From DAISKN01 sp963716925 (lineage in GTDB: Bacteria > Acidobacteriota > Vicinamibacteria > Marinacidobacterales > SMYC01), in contig CAVQUX010000010.1 in the NCBI GenBank assembly GCA_963716925.1, forward strand, positions 1,054,001 to 1,118,000: a stretch of DNA of 64,000 nt, read 5' to 3'. The stretch's first letter is position 1, and every line of letters begins with the position of its first letter. Below are positions 54,333 to 62,942 of this stretch, piece after piece. Under the pieces are notes generated by a model. The model did no database searches and had not been told where the DNA came from. It saw only the letters and a program-made list of their open reading frames with translations. The position numbers and the translations under genes are program-made.

Positions 54333-55571
54333 ATGTCGCTTCTCGTCGCCATCGCGGTCGCGATCCTCCTCAACCTGCTGATCCTCCTCCTCCTCCAGAA
54401 ACGCTACGACCCCGAGCTCTATCGCACCGTGGCCTTCACCTACACGGGCACGGTTCTGCTGCGATACGCGCTCGCCACCTATATGTGGCTCAACCACGCG
54501 GACGGCCACTTCACCCTCGCCCTCTGGGGCGATTCGGAGACCTACGACGTCTTCGGCGCGGCGATCGCCGACAGCTGGTCCCACGGAACCTCGACGACGT
54601 CCTGGACCTCGACGGTCGAGGGCAAGGTGAACCGCGGGTTCATCTACTTCGTCGCCGCCGTCTACTACCTGTTCGGAAGGAACGTCATTCTCGTTCAATT
54701 CCTGAACGGCATCATCGGGGCTCTGACACCCCTCGTGATTCTGGAGCTGGGGCTCCTGCTCTACGACCGCCGGGTCGCGACGACCGCGATGCTCTTGACC
54801 GCTTTCTTTCCGCAGATGATCTTCTGGTCCGCGGCGCTGTACAAGGACCCGGTGGTGATGCTCGCCATCGCCGCCAACATCCTCGCCGTGTTCCGCCTTC
54901 GACTGCGGATGAGCGCCTACTGGGTGGTCGTCTATCTCGCGACCGCCGCGGCGCTGGTCTTTCTCCGCTTCTACATCTTCTACGCCATCGCGGCCGCCAC
55001 CCTGGCGGGAGCGGTGGCGCGGCATCGACGAGGGATGGGGCTCGGCTTCGCGACCCAGATCGCGCTCCTCGCCGGACTCATCACGTTGTTCGTGTACACC
55101 CCCGTGGGCCAGGAAATCCTCATGAACAGCCGATTCCTGGACCTCCAGCTCCTCAACCAGTCGCGAGTCGACCTGGCGCGGGCGGGAAGCGGCTTCGCGG
55201 CCGGCGCGGATGTCTCCTCCATCGGAGGGATCCTTTCCGTGCTCCCGGTTGGCGTGGCCCACATCCTCTTCGCGCCTTTTCCCTGGACGATCGCGAACCT
55301 GCGACAGGCTCTCGCTCTTCCCGACGTGCTGATGTGGTACGCCCTGGTCCCGGCTCTCGTCCGCGGGATTTTCTATGCTCGACGCCGGCTCCGCGAGACG
55401 ATGCCCATTCTCGTCTTCACCACGGCCTTGACGCTCGCCTACAGCGCCTTCCTCGGCAACGCCGGCACGGCGTACCGGCAGCGGACTCAGGTGATGATGT
55501 TCTACTTCCTGTTCGTCGCCGACGGGATCCACCGGCGGCGGGACAATTTTCCCGACCCTGTGCGACACTGA
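54333..55571 (+). CDS. Polytopic membrane protein, GT-C/polymerase-like
   Basis: The 412-residue protein has about 10-11 transmembrane helices and an early acidic periplasmic loop (LWGDSETYDVFGAAIAD), followed by VNRGFIYFVAAVYYLFG and FFPQMIFWSAALYKDPV, a layout like family 39/83 lipid-linked sugar transferases. It could be a Wzy-type polymerase or a transferase; sequence alone does not decide. It is the first gene after the sigma-54 promoter; no clear ribosome binding site was seen. Confidence 0.6.
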   Translation: MSLLVAIAVAILLNLLILLLLQKRYDPELYRTVAFTYTGTVLLRYALATYMWLNHADGHFTLALWGDSETYDVFGAAIADSWSHGTSTTSWTSTVEGKVNRGFIYFVAAVYYLFGRNVILVQFLNGIIGALTPLVILELGLLLYDRRVATTAMLLTAFFPQMIFWSAALYKDPVVMLAIAANILAVFRLRLRMSAYWVVVYLATAAALVFLRFYIFYAIAAATLAGAVARHRRGMGLGFATQIALLAGLITLFVYTPVGQEILMNSRFLDLQLLNQSRVDLARAGSGFAAGADVSSIGGILSVLPVGVAHILFAPFPWTIANLRQALALPDVLMWYALVPALVRGIFYARRRLRETMPILVFTTALTLAYSAFLGNAGTAYRQRTQVMMFYFLFVADGIHRRRDNFPDPVRH

Positions 55572-55598
55572 AATCGAGCGCCACGAGGTGATGGAACC

Positions 55599-56582
55599 AT
55601 GAGCGAGCCGGTGTCCTGGGGCCGATCGACGGCGCTGGTCACGGGCGCCACCGGGATGGTCGGCTCCTGGCTGGTGCGCGAGCTTCTGGCCCGAGGCACC
55701 CGGGTGGTGGCGCTGATCCACGACGCCGATCCGCAGTCGGAGCTAATCCGGAGCGGGGATGCGGCGCGGGTGAGCGTCGTCAACGGCTCGCTCGAAGATG
55801 CGGGTTCGGTGGAGCGCGCCATCAACGAGCACGAGGTCGATACCGTCTTCCACCTGGGCGCGCAGACCATCGTGGGAACCGCCTTGCGCAGTCCCGTCCC
55901 GACCTTCGAGGCCAACCTCCGGGGAAGCTACCTCCTCCTGGACGCCTGCCGCCATCATCGACGTCTCGTCGAGCGCGTAGTGTTCGCGTCCTCGGACAAG
56001 GCCTATGGCGAGCAGCCGGCGCTGCCTTACACCGAAGACATGCCGCTCCTGGCGCGCCACCCCTACGACGTCTCGAAGAGCTGCGGAGAGGCGATCGCCC
56101 AGTGCTACCACCAGACCTACGGCGTTCCCGTCGCCATCGCCCGCTGCGGCAATATCTACGGCGGAGGCGACCTCAACTGGAGCCGCATCGTGCCCGGCAC
56201 CCTTCGCTCGGTGCTCCGGGGCGAGCGGCCCGTGATCCGCAGCGACGGGAAGTTCGTTCGCGACTACCTTCACGTCCTCGACGCGGTGAGCGCCTACATC
56301 GCGCTCGCGGAGCGCGCCGCCGAGCCCGAAGTGGCGGGCCGCGCCTTCAACTTTTCGACCGAGTCGCCGGTGAACGTGCTCGAGGTCGTGGCCCGTATCC
56401 AGGCGCTTACCGGCACTTCACTGGAGCCGAAGGTTCTGAACCAGGCGCGCCATGAGATTCCCGGGCAGCACCTGAGCGCGGCCCGGGCCCGGTCGGTTCT
56501 GGGATGGAGGGCGCGGTACGACCTCGCACAGGGGCTCGCGGCGACGCTTCCCTGGTATCGCGATTTCCTGGGGCTCGGCTGA
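55599..56582 (+). CDS. NAD-dependent sugar-nucleotide 4,6-dehydratase (CDP-glucose 4,6-dehydratase-like)
   Basis: The 327-residue extended SDR has the NAD motif TGATGMVG (about 15-22) and an active-site YDVSKS (about 148). The CDP-glucose 4,6-dehydratase-like stretches SSDKAYGEQPALPYTED, CGNIYGGGDLNWSRIVPG and SDGKFVRDYLHV are present. It would convert an NDP-hexose to the 4-keto-6-deoxy sugar, feeding the three genes that follow. The CDP-glucose pyrophosphorylase expected for this route is not in the window. Confidence 0.82.
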   Translation: MSEPVSWGRSTALVTGATGMVGSWLVRELLARGTRVVALIHDADPQSELIRSGDAARVSVVNGSLEDAGSVERAINEHEVDTVFHLGAQTIVGTALRSPVPTFEANLRGSYLLLDACRHHRRLVERVVFASSDKAYGEQPALPYTEDMPLLARHPYDVSKSCGEAIAQCYHQTYGVPVAIARCGNIYGGGDLNWSRIVPGTLRSVLRGERPVIRSDGKFVRDYLHVLDAVSAYIALAERAAEPEVAGRAFNFSTESPVNVLEVVARIQALTGTSLEPKVLNQARHEIPGQHLSAARARSVLGWRARYDLAQGLAATLPWYRDFLGLG

Positions 56583-57802
56583 TGAGCGGTTGCCGTTCCT
56601 GCGGCGCGATTCCGCTCGAGCGAGTGCTCGATCTGGGAGCCACCCCTCTCGCCAACTCTTTTCTTTGCGAGGCCCAGCTCGATGAGCCGGAGCCGACGTT
56701 CCCGCTGGAGCTCGCGGTCTGCAGGGCCTGCTCTCTGGCGCAGATCCTGGAAACCGTGCCTCCCGAGCGGATGTTCCGGAGCTACCCTTACTTCACGTCG
56801 ACTTCCGAGACGATGCTCCGGCACGCCGAGTCGAGCGCCCGGGAGCGGGTCGCGTCTCTAGGCCTCGGCCGCGGCTCCAAAGTGGTGGAGATCGCGAGCA
56901 ACGACGGCTACCTGCTGCAGTACTTCCAGAGCGCGGGCATGTCGGTATTGGGCATCGAGCCCGCCCGCAACGTCGCCGCCGTGGCCGAGGAGCGCGGCAT
57001 CCCCACGGTGTGCGAGTTCTTCGGCGCCGATCTCGCCCGGCGCCTGGTCGACGAAGGGACGAAGGCCGACCTCGTACTGGCGAACAACGTGATGGCCCAC
57101 GTCCCCGACGTCAACGGCGTCCTCGAGGGTATCGGCCTTCTCCTCGCACCCACGGGTGGCTTCGTGATGGAGACGCCGTACGTCCAGGATCTGCTCGCCC
57201 ATCGAGAGCTCGACACCATCTACCACGAGCACCTGTTCTACTATTCGCTCACCGCGCTCGAGAGCCTCTACCGGCGCCACGGGCTCGCCGCCGCGCACGT
57301 CGAGCGCATTCCCATCCACGGCGGCTCGCTTCGAGTCACCGTCGTTCCCGAGGGGCGGGAAGGAGACGCTTCGACGGTGCGTGCCCTGCTCGCCGAAGAG
57401 AGGGAGTGGGGCGTCGCCGAGGTCGAGCCCTATCGCCGCTTCGCCCGGCGGGCGGTGGAGCTCAGGGGCGAGCTGCGGGACCTTCTCTGCGAAATCAAGG
57501 CGCGGGGAAAGCGGATAGCCGCCTACGGAGCCGCCGCGAAGGGGACCACGCTCCTGCACTACGTCGGAATCGACTGCGCCCTCATCGACTACGTCGTGGA
57601 CCGGAGCCCTCACAAGCAGGGGCGCTTCATGCCCGGGAACCACCTCCCGATCCACGCGCCTTCGAAGCTGCTGGTGGATCGGCCGGACTATGTGCTGCTG
57701 CTCACCTGGAATTTCGCCGATGAGATCCTTTCCCAGCAAGCCGAGTATCGGGCCGCGGGCGGCAAGTTCATCGTGCCCATTCCCGCGCCGCGCGTGGTGT
57801 GA
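56582..57802 (+). CDS. Sugar C-methyltransferase (TylC3/NovU-type)
   Basis: The ATG at 56582 overlaps the dehydratase stop (TGATG). The 406-residue protein has the N-terminal zinc-binding motif CRSCG with CRAC (residues 4-50), a SAM-binding Rossmann core (VVEIASNDGYLLQYF, about 101-115), the catalytic YHEHLFYYS (about 218-226) and a C-terminal Rossmann-like domain (KRIAAYGAAAKGTTLL). These are hallmarks of C-3-methyltransferases acting on 4-keto-6-deoxy NDP-sugars. Placement directly after the dehydratase supports that substrate. Confidence 0.88.
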   Translation: MSGCRSCGAIPLERVLDLGATPLANSFLCEAQLDEPEPTFPLELAVCRACSLAQILETVPPERMFRSYPYFTSTSETMLRHAESSARERVASLGLGRGSKVVEIASNDGYLLQYFQSAGMSVLGIEPARNVAAVAEERGIPTVCEFFGADLARRLVDEGTKADLVLANNVMAHVPDVNGVLEGIGLLLAPTGGFVMETPYVQDLLAHRELDTIYHEHLFYYSLTALESLYRRHGLAAAHVERIPIHGGSLRVTVVPEGREGDASTVRALLAEEREWGVAEVEPYRRFARRAVELRGELRDLLCEIKARGKRIAAYGAAAKGTTLLHYVGIDCALIDYVVDRSPHKQGRFMPGNHLPIHAPSKLLVDRPDYVLLLTWNFADEILSQQAEYRAAGGKFIVPIPAPRVV

Positions 57803-57812
57803 GGGTCGTGGG

Positions 57813-58361
57813 ATGATCTTCGATCCGACTCCTCTCCCGGGAACGTTCCTGGTACGGCTCGAGCCTCGGCACGACGAGCGGGGCTTCTTCGCCCGCAGCT
57901 GGTGTCGCGAGGAGTACCTCGCTCGAGGCTTGAACGGCGATCTCCTGCAGTGCAGCATCTCGTACAACCATCGCCGCGGCACCCTGCGGGGGCTCCACTA
58001 CCAGGCGCCCCCCGCGGCGGAGACCAAGCTCGTGCGATGCACCCGCGGGCGCATCCATGACGTCGTCGTCGACCTGAGGCGGGGAGCGCCGACGTTCAAA
58101 CGTTTCTGGGCGACGGAGCTCTCCGCGGAGAACCGCCACATGCTGTACATCCCCGAAGGACTCGCCCACGGCTTTCTCACTCTCGAAGATCACTCGGAGG
58201 TCGCGTACCAGATTTCGGCGCCCTATCGGCCCGAGACCGCTCGCGGCCTGCGGTACGACGATCCCGCGTTCGCGGTCGACTGGCCGTTCGCCCCTCTCGT
58301 GATCGGGTCCCGGGACCTTCTGTTCGCTCCGTTCGACGAGGAGGCATGCGAGTTCTCCTGA
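57813..58361 (+). CDS. RmlC-like NDP-4-keto-6-deoxyhexose 3,5-epimerase
   Basis: The 182-residue cupin has the RmlC motifs RGFFARSW, the catalytic His in GTLRGLHYQ (about 58-66), VVVDLRRGAPTFKRF and IPEGLAHGFLTLED. It inverts C3 and/or C5 of a 4-keto-6-deoxy sugar. In this setting it probably acts on the methylated intermediate. Its end overlaps the reductase gene by 16 bases. Confidence 0.88.
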   Translation: MIFDPTPLPGTFLVRLEPRHDERGFFARSWCREEYLARGLNGDLLQCSISYNHRRGTLRGLHYQAPPAAETKLVRCTRGRIHDVVVDLRRGAPTFKRFWATELSAENRHMLYIPEGLAHGFLTLEDHSEVAYQISAPYRPETARGLRYDDPAFAVDWPFAPLVIGSRDLLFAPFDEEACEFS

Positions 58362-59272
58362 CCGGCGCCGCCGGGTTCATCGGCTCGCACGTCGCCCGGC
58401 TCGCGATCCAGGAGGGGCACGAGGTCGCGGCCCTGGTGAGACCCGGAAGGAGCCTGCGCCGACTCGACGGCCTGCGGGACCGGCTGCGATTGCTGGAGGG
58501 AGATCTGCGGGAGGCGCAAGCACTCGAAGCCCCCCTGCGCGCCCGCGTCCCCGACATCTGTCTGCACCTCGCCTGGTACGCCGAGCCCGGCGGCCGGTGC
58601 CTCTGGGCCCAGGAGAACCTGGATTGTCTCACCGGCAGCATCGATTTGCTGCGCGTGCTGCGCGGGATCGGCTGCCCTCGCCTCGTGATCTCCGGGACCT
58701 CGATCGAGTACGACACCTCGGCCGGCTACGTCTCGGAGACGAGTCCGATTCAGCCGAGAAACCTCTACGCCGCGGCGAAGCACGCGCTGTTCCTCACCGC
58801 GACCCGCTTCGACGAGCGGGGCGACCTCTCGGTGGCCGCCGCGCGAATCTTTTCCGTCTACGGACCCTGGGAGGATCCGCGCCGGCTGGTGCCTTTCGTG
58901 ATCTCGAAGCTCATCGCGGGCGAGCCCTGCGACCTCACCCCGGGAGAGCAGATCCGCGACTACTCCCACGTCGAGGACGCGGCCGGCGCCCTCTGGGCGC
59001 TCGCGAAATCCCCGGTGGCGGGACCGGTCAACGTGGGCTCGTCACAGCCGGTGTCGGTGGCCTCCGTCGCCGGGCGGCTGGGCGAGCTGCTCGGAAGGCC
59101 CGAGCTCCTCCGGTTCGGCGCCCGTCCCTCGCCTCCGGGCGATCCCCCGTTCCTGGTGGCGAACACCGAGAGGCTTCGCAACGAGGTCGGCTTCGTCCCC
59201 GGTCATGACCTCTCGTCGGGGCTGGCCCACACCGTCGATTGGTGGCGCTCGCGAGCGGGAGCGAGCTCTTGA
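58346..59272 (+). CDS. NAD(P)-dependent epimerase/4-ketoreductase of the SDR family
   Basis: The ATG at 58346 follows GGAGGC. The 308-residue SDR has TGAAGFIGSH (6-15) and the active-site YAAAKHA (about 139-145), with SGTSIEYDTS as the catalytic Ser region and RIFSVYGPWEDPRRLVPF. It most likely reduces the 4-keto group to finish the sugar. GDP-fucose-synthase-like or epimerase roles are alternatives. Confidence 0.85.
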   Translation: MRVLLTGAAGFIGSHVARLAIQEGHEVAALVRPGRSLRRLDGLRDRLRLLEGDLREAQALEAPLRARVPDICLHLAWYAEPGGRCLWAQENLDCLTGSIDLLRVLRGIGCPRLVISGTSIEYDTSAGYVSETSPIQPRNLYAAAKHALFLTATRFDERGDLSVAAARIFSVYGPWEDPRRLVPFVISKLIAGEPCDLTPGEQIRDYSHVEDAAGALWALAKSPVAGPVNVGSSQPVSVASVAGRLGELLGRPELLRFGARPSPPGDPPFLVANTERLRNEVGFVPGHDLSSGLAHTVDWWRSRAGASS

Positions 59273-59880
59273 AGCGGCTCTTCTGGTTCGTCTCCGACCG
59301 CGTTCTCCGGGCCCTCAACGCGACCGCGGGGACACTCTATCGATCCACCCTCCGTCCCGTCTCCGGCAGCCTGGAGGAGCACCGGAGGCTGCTGCGGTTC
59401 TTCCTGCGCTTCCACCACTTCGATCGTTTCGGGACTCACGTCGCCATGGGGGCCCGGGTTCGCTTCTTCGGACCGGTGCGGGTCTTCATCGGCAGCCACT
59501 CCGCTCTCTTCGACGACGTCATCCTCTCCGGCCCGGGCGAGGTCCATATCGGGGACCGGAGCACCATCGGCCACAACTCGGTCCTCGTGAGCCGCGAGCG
59601 GATCCAGATCGGAAACGACTGCATGCTCGCCGCTTTCTGCTACGTGCTGGACGTCGATCACGAGTTCGCCGATCCCGACGAGCCCATTCCTCAGCAGGGA
59701 CTGCGGGTGAAGCCGGTGATCGTGGGAAACGACGTCTGGGTGGGCGCCGGAAGCTTCATCCTTCGCGGAGTCACCATCGGCGACGGCGCGGTCGTCGCAG
59801 CCAACAGCGTGGTCACGGAGGACGTGCCACCCTACACCGTCGTCGCCGGAAGCCCGGCCAGGGTAATCAAGAAACGGTGA
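59269..59880 (+). CDS. Hexapeptide-repeat acyltransferase
   Basis: A TTG at 59269, overlapping the previous stop (TTGA) and preceded by GGGAG, is preferred; a longer frame starts at 59239. The 203-residue product has left-handed beta-helix repeats (VHIGDRSTIGHNSVL, IVGNDVWVGAGSFIL, TIGDGAVVAANSVV) and the C-terminal YTVVAGSPARVIKKR typical of WbbJ/maltose-O-acetyltransferase-like enzymes. It should acetylate a glycan sugar. It resembles the acyltransferase at 62370. Confidence 0.85.
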   Translation: MKRLFWFVSDRVLRALNATAGTLYRSTLRPVSGSLEEHRRLLRFFLRFHHFDRFGTHVAMGARVRFFGPVRVFIGSHSALFDDVILSGPGEVHIGDRSTIGHNSVLVSRERIQIGNDCMLAAFCYVLDVDHEFADPDEPIPQQGLRVKPVIVGNDVWVGAGSFILRGVTIGDGAVVAANSVVTEDVPPYTVVAGSPARVIKKR

Positions 59881-61379
59881 ACGCTATAGAGCATCCAGAA
59901 TCGCTCCTGCCGAGCGCCGAAGCGCCGGAGGACGCGGCCTCTGCCCGTCGGCTGCTAACCGCCGTCGGACTGAGCAGCTCGGCCTCTCTCGTGACGGTTG
60001 CCCTCGGCGTCGCCACGACGAAGCTCGTCGCTCTCGCGGCGGGACCCGCGGGCATCGCGCTCATGGGTTTCTACCGGTACCTGGGAGCGCTGGCGAGCCG
60101 CTCTCTCCTCCTGGGACTCGACACCACCCTGGTGCAGCGCCTCTCGACCTCGAAGGACGGAAGGACCACGTCGGAGACCGTAGGTGCGGCGTTTCTCGCC
60201 GTGACGCTGCAGGGGATGGCGATCGGCGGGATCGCTCTCGTAGCCGCGGGCGGGCTCGCGCGCTCGCTGTTCGGAGAGTCGGCGACGGCGGCGCAGGTCG
60301 TCGAGGTTCGTGTGGTCCTGGCCATGGCGGGTGCCAACCTCATCCTCCAGATGATGTCCGCCGTCCTCGGCGGCCGGGTCGAAGTACGGAAGGTCGCTTC
60401 GGTGGGTGTGGTGGCGGCCTTCGTCACCCTCGTGGCGATCCATCCCCTCCTTCGCCTCGGATCCCTCGGGCTCGCCCTGAACGTCGGGTCGGGGAGCCTC
60501 GCCGGAGCGGCGCTGGCGACTATCTACGTTCTTCGCACTTGCGGCTCTTCCTGGAAGCTCGTGCCGCTCGCCTCCCGATTCCAGGCGCTCTGGTCCATGC
60601 TCTCCCGATCCGCGTTTCTGATCCTCCATCCCCTGGTCATGATGACCGCGGTGGTTGCGGTTCAGTCCCTGATTCATCGGCGGTTCGCGCTTTCCGGGCT
60701 CGGCGCTTACAACGCGGCCATGACGCTCTTCGACACCGCGCTCATGGTGATCGTGGCCTCCGCCCGGAGCTTCTTCCTGCCTTCGCTGGGACGACTCGAG
60801 AACGAGGAGGACAAGGCGCGGGCGGTGAACCGCGTGCTGAGGGTGAACCTGATCCTCGCGGCGGCGGCCGCTCTCGTCGCCATCACCGGTGCGCGATTTC
60901 TGATTCCGCTGTTCTTCAGCGCCCGCTTCGAGAGCGCCGTCGAGATCCTGCCTCCGTTCAGCCTCGCGCTCGTGGGTCAGGCATTCGTCTGGTCCTACGC
61001 CATGTTCTATCTTCACCACGCCCGGTATCGGCTGTTCTTCCACCTCGATCTGATCTGGGCCGCCGCCTATCTGGGCGGGACGAGCCTGGTCGTCTCCCAG
61101 TCGGGCTCGCTCGCGGCCGCGGCCTGGGCCTACGCGGCGAGCTACTGGATCTCCGGAATCGTCTACACCGTCGTCGCGGTGCGAGCGTACGGTGGGCGCA
61201 TGTTCGACGCCGCCAGCCTGCGGCTCTCGGTCTTCGCTCTCGCGGGAGCTCTGGGGGCGTGCCTGCTTTCCGGGCGACTCTGGCTCGTGGACGCGGCCGT
61301 TTTCTGCGCGGGTCTCGCGGCGCTGGTCCGCGCGCTCCGGCGCCCGCTCGCCGAAGCCCGGGAGGGCGTGGTCTCTTGA
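59877..61379 (+). CDS. Wzx-type polysaccharide/O-antigen flippase (MOP superfamily)
   Basis: A GTG at 59877 overlaps the previous stop (GTGA), giving 500 residues with about 12-14 transmembrane helices. The opening LLTAVGLSSSASLVTVALGV and the internal LRVNLILAAAAALVAITG fit the MOP exporter fold; GLDTTLVQRLSTSKDGRTT recalls O-antigen flippases. It would flip the lipid-linked repeat unit across the inner membrane. Confidence 0.85.
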   Translation: MNAIEHPESLLPSAEAPEDAASARRLLTAVGLSSSASLVTVALGVATTKLVALAAGPAGIALMGFYRYLGALASRSLLLGLDTTLVQRLSTSKDGRTTSETVGAAFLAVTLQGMAIGGIALVAAGGLARSLFGESATAAQVVEVRVVLAMAGANLILQMMSAVLGGRVEVRKVASVGVVAAFVTLVAIHPLLRLGSLGLALNVGSGSLAGAALATIYVLRTCGSSWKLVPLASRFQALWSMLSRSAFLILHPLVMMTAVVAVQSLIHRRFALSGLGAYNAAMTLFDTALMVIVASARSFFLPSLGRLENEEDKARAVNRVLRVNLILAAAAALVAITGARFLIPLFFSARFESAVEILPPFSLALVGQAFVWSYAMFYLHHARYRLFFHLDLIWAAAYLGGTSLVVSQSGSLAAAAWAYAASYWISGIVYTVVAVRAYGGRMFDAASLRLSVFALAGALGACLLSGRLWLVDAAVFCAGLAALVRALRRPLAEAREGVVS

Positions 61380-62368
61380 CGTCGCCTCGGGTATCCGTGG
61401 TGCTGTGCTCGTACAACCAGGGCCCGTACGTCGCCCACGCGGTCGAGAGCGTTCTCGGACAGACCTATTCGAGCTGGGAGCTCGTGGTCATGGACAACGG
61501 CTCGAGCGATGACACGAAGGACCGACTCGCGCCCTACCGGGACGACCCGCGCATCCGGTGGCTCCTGCACGACGAGAACCAGCCGGTCACCCGGCGCCTC
61601 AACCAGGGCATCGCTGCGTCCCGGGGAGAACTGATTTCGCTCCTCTACTCCGACGACTACTACCTGCCGGAGAAGCTGGAGCGTCAAGTCGAGTGCTTCT
61701 CGCGGCTCGGGCCCGAGTACGGCGTCGTGTACTCGCCCGGCTACCGGCTGGACGTCCGCACCGGAAGAACCACGCTCGACTCGAGCTTGAAGGTCTCGGG
61801 CGAGGTGCTGGAGGCGCTTCTCCTCCGCCACGCCGAAGGCTTCATCAATCCCATCTCGCCCCTGATACGGCGGGTCTGCTTCGAACGGTATCCTTTCCAG
61901 GAGGACTTGTTCGTCGAAGGAGAGAGCATCAACCTGCGGTTCGCGATGACCTTCAAGTTCTTCTTCCTCGACGAGCCGCTGGTCGTGATGCGGGAGCACG
62001 ACACCAACATCGGCAAGGCGATCCCCGCGAACGTCGATCGCTTGATGACCGTTCTCGACCGGCTCGAGCGCCATCCCGACTTCCCGCCCAAGGCGCGATC
62101 GCGCATCGCGGTCTTCCGCTCGCGCATCCTCCGCGACGCAGGCTGGCAGGGGGTGCGGGTGGTGGGGGACATCCCCTGGGCGCGAGAGTGCTACCGCCGG
62201 TCGGTTCTGGCTCACCCAGGGCAGCGTTTTCATCCGCGCGTCCTGGCCGGCCGTGCGATCGCCTGCCTCCCGCGATCGGCTCGCGGTCTCCTGAACCGGA
62301 TCGGCGATCGCCTGCGCGGCCGCTCCGGACCCGGATACGTGAAGCGCCCCGACATCGAGGTTCGTTGA
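61376..62368 (+). CDS. Glycosyltransferase family 2
   Basis: A TTG at 61376 overlaps the flippase stop (TTGA). The 330-residue GT-A protein has the family start VSVVLCSYNQGPYVAHAVES, WELVVMDNGSSDDT (nucleotide-binding), LLYSDDYYLPEKL (the DxD-type metal site) and FVEGESINLRFAM. It adds one residue to the repeat unit; donor unknown. Confidence 0.88.
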   Translation: MTSPRVSVVLCSYNQGPYVAHAVESVLGQTYSSWELVVMDNGSSDDTKDRLAPYRDDPRIRWLLHDENQPVTRRLNQGIAASRGELISLLYSDDYYLPEKLERQVECFSRLGPEYGVVYSPGYRLDVRTGRTTLDSSLKVSGEVLEALLLRHAEGFINPISPLIRRVCFERYPFQEDLFVEGESINLRFAMTFKFFFLDEPLVVMREHDTNIGKAIPANVDRLMTVLDRLERHPDFPPKARSRIAVFRSRILRDAGWQGVRVVGDIPWARECYRRSVLAHPGQRFHPRVLAGRAIACLPRSARGLLNRIGDRLRGRSGPGYVKRPDIEVR

Positions 62369-62369
62369 C

Positions 62370-62939
62370 GTGCTGAGAAAACTGCGCCTCGGTCTGGCGC
62401 TTTTCGCCCGCGCGCTGCGCCGCTCGCTCCTGAGTATCCTGATGCCGCTCCTCGAGCCGGGAGTCCGTCTGGGCCGGCGCGTCGACGTCGGGCGGCGCGC
62501 CGAGCTCCGGGTCACCTCCGGCGGAACCATCACCATCGAGGACGGCGTTTCCATCGAGAGCGACGTGCTCATTCACGCCGAGGGGGGCTCGGTCGTCATC
62601 GGCCGGGACGGCTTCGTAGGGCGCGGATCGCAAATCGTGGCGCTCCAGAGCGTTGCCATCGGACCGGACGCGCTCATCGCCGCCTTCGTGGTCATCCGCG
62701 ACGCCGATCACCGCTTCGACGATCCGTCCCGCCCGATCCGGGAGCAGGGTCATGACGTCCGGCCCATCGAGATCGGCGCGGACGTGTGGCTGGGGGCGCA
62801 CGCGGTGGTAACGGCGGGCTCGACCATCGGCGACGGCTCGGTGATCGGCGCCAACGCCGTCGTGCGCGGCGACATTCCGCCGCTTTCGGTCGCCGCCGGG
62901 ATTCCCGCCCGCGTCCTCCGTCAGCGCGGGCGCCGGTAG
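62370..62939 (+). CDS. Hexapeptide-repeat acetyltransferase (second copy type)
   Basis: Starting at a GTG, the 189-residue protein has a short N-terminal helix and beta-helix repeats (VSIESDVLIHAEGGSVVIG, IGADVWLGAHAVVTAG, TIGDGSVIGANAVV) with the catalytic-type DADHRFDD and the ending AAGIPARVLRQRG. It is similar in its C-terminal half to the gene at 59269 but diverged at the start. O-acetylation of the glycan is the likely role. Confidence 0.85.
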   Translation: MLRKLRLGLALFARALRRSLLSILMPLLEPGVRLGRRVDVGRRAELRVTSGGTITIEDGVSIESDVLIHAEGGSVVIGRDGFVGRGSQIVALQSVAIGPDALIAAFVVIRDADHRFDDPSRPIREQGHDVRPIEIGADVWLGAHAVVTAGSTIGDGSVIGANAVVRGDIPPLSVAAGIPARVLRQRGRR

Positions 62940-62942
62940 TCC

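Noticed and set aside
59205..59876. Upstream extension of the flippase frame
   Set aside because: Overlaps the acetyltransferase in another frame and is Arg-rich nonsense; the flippase starts at the GTG at 59877.
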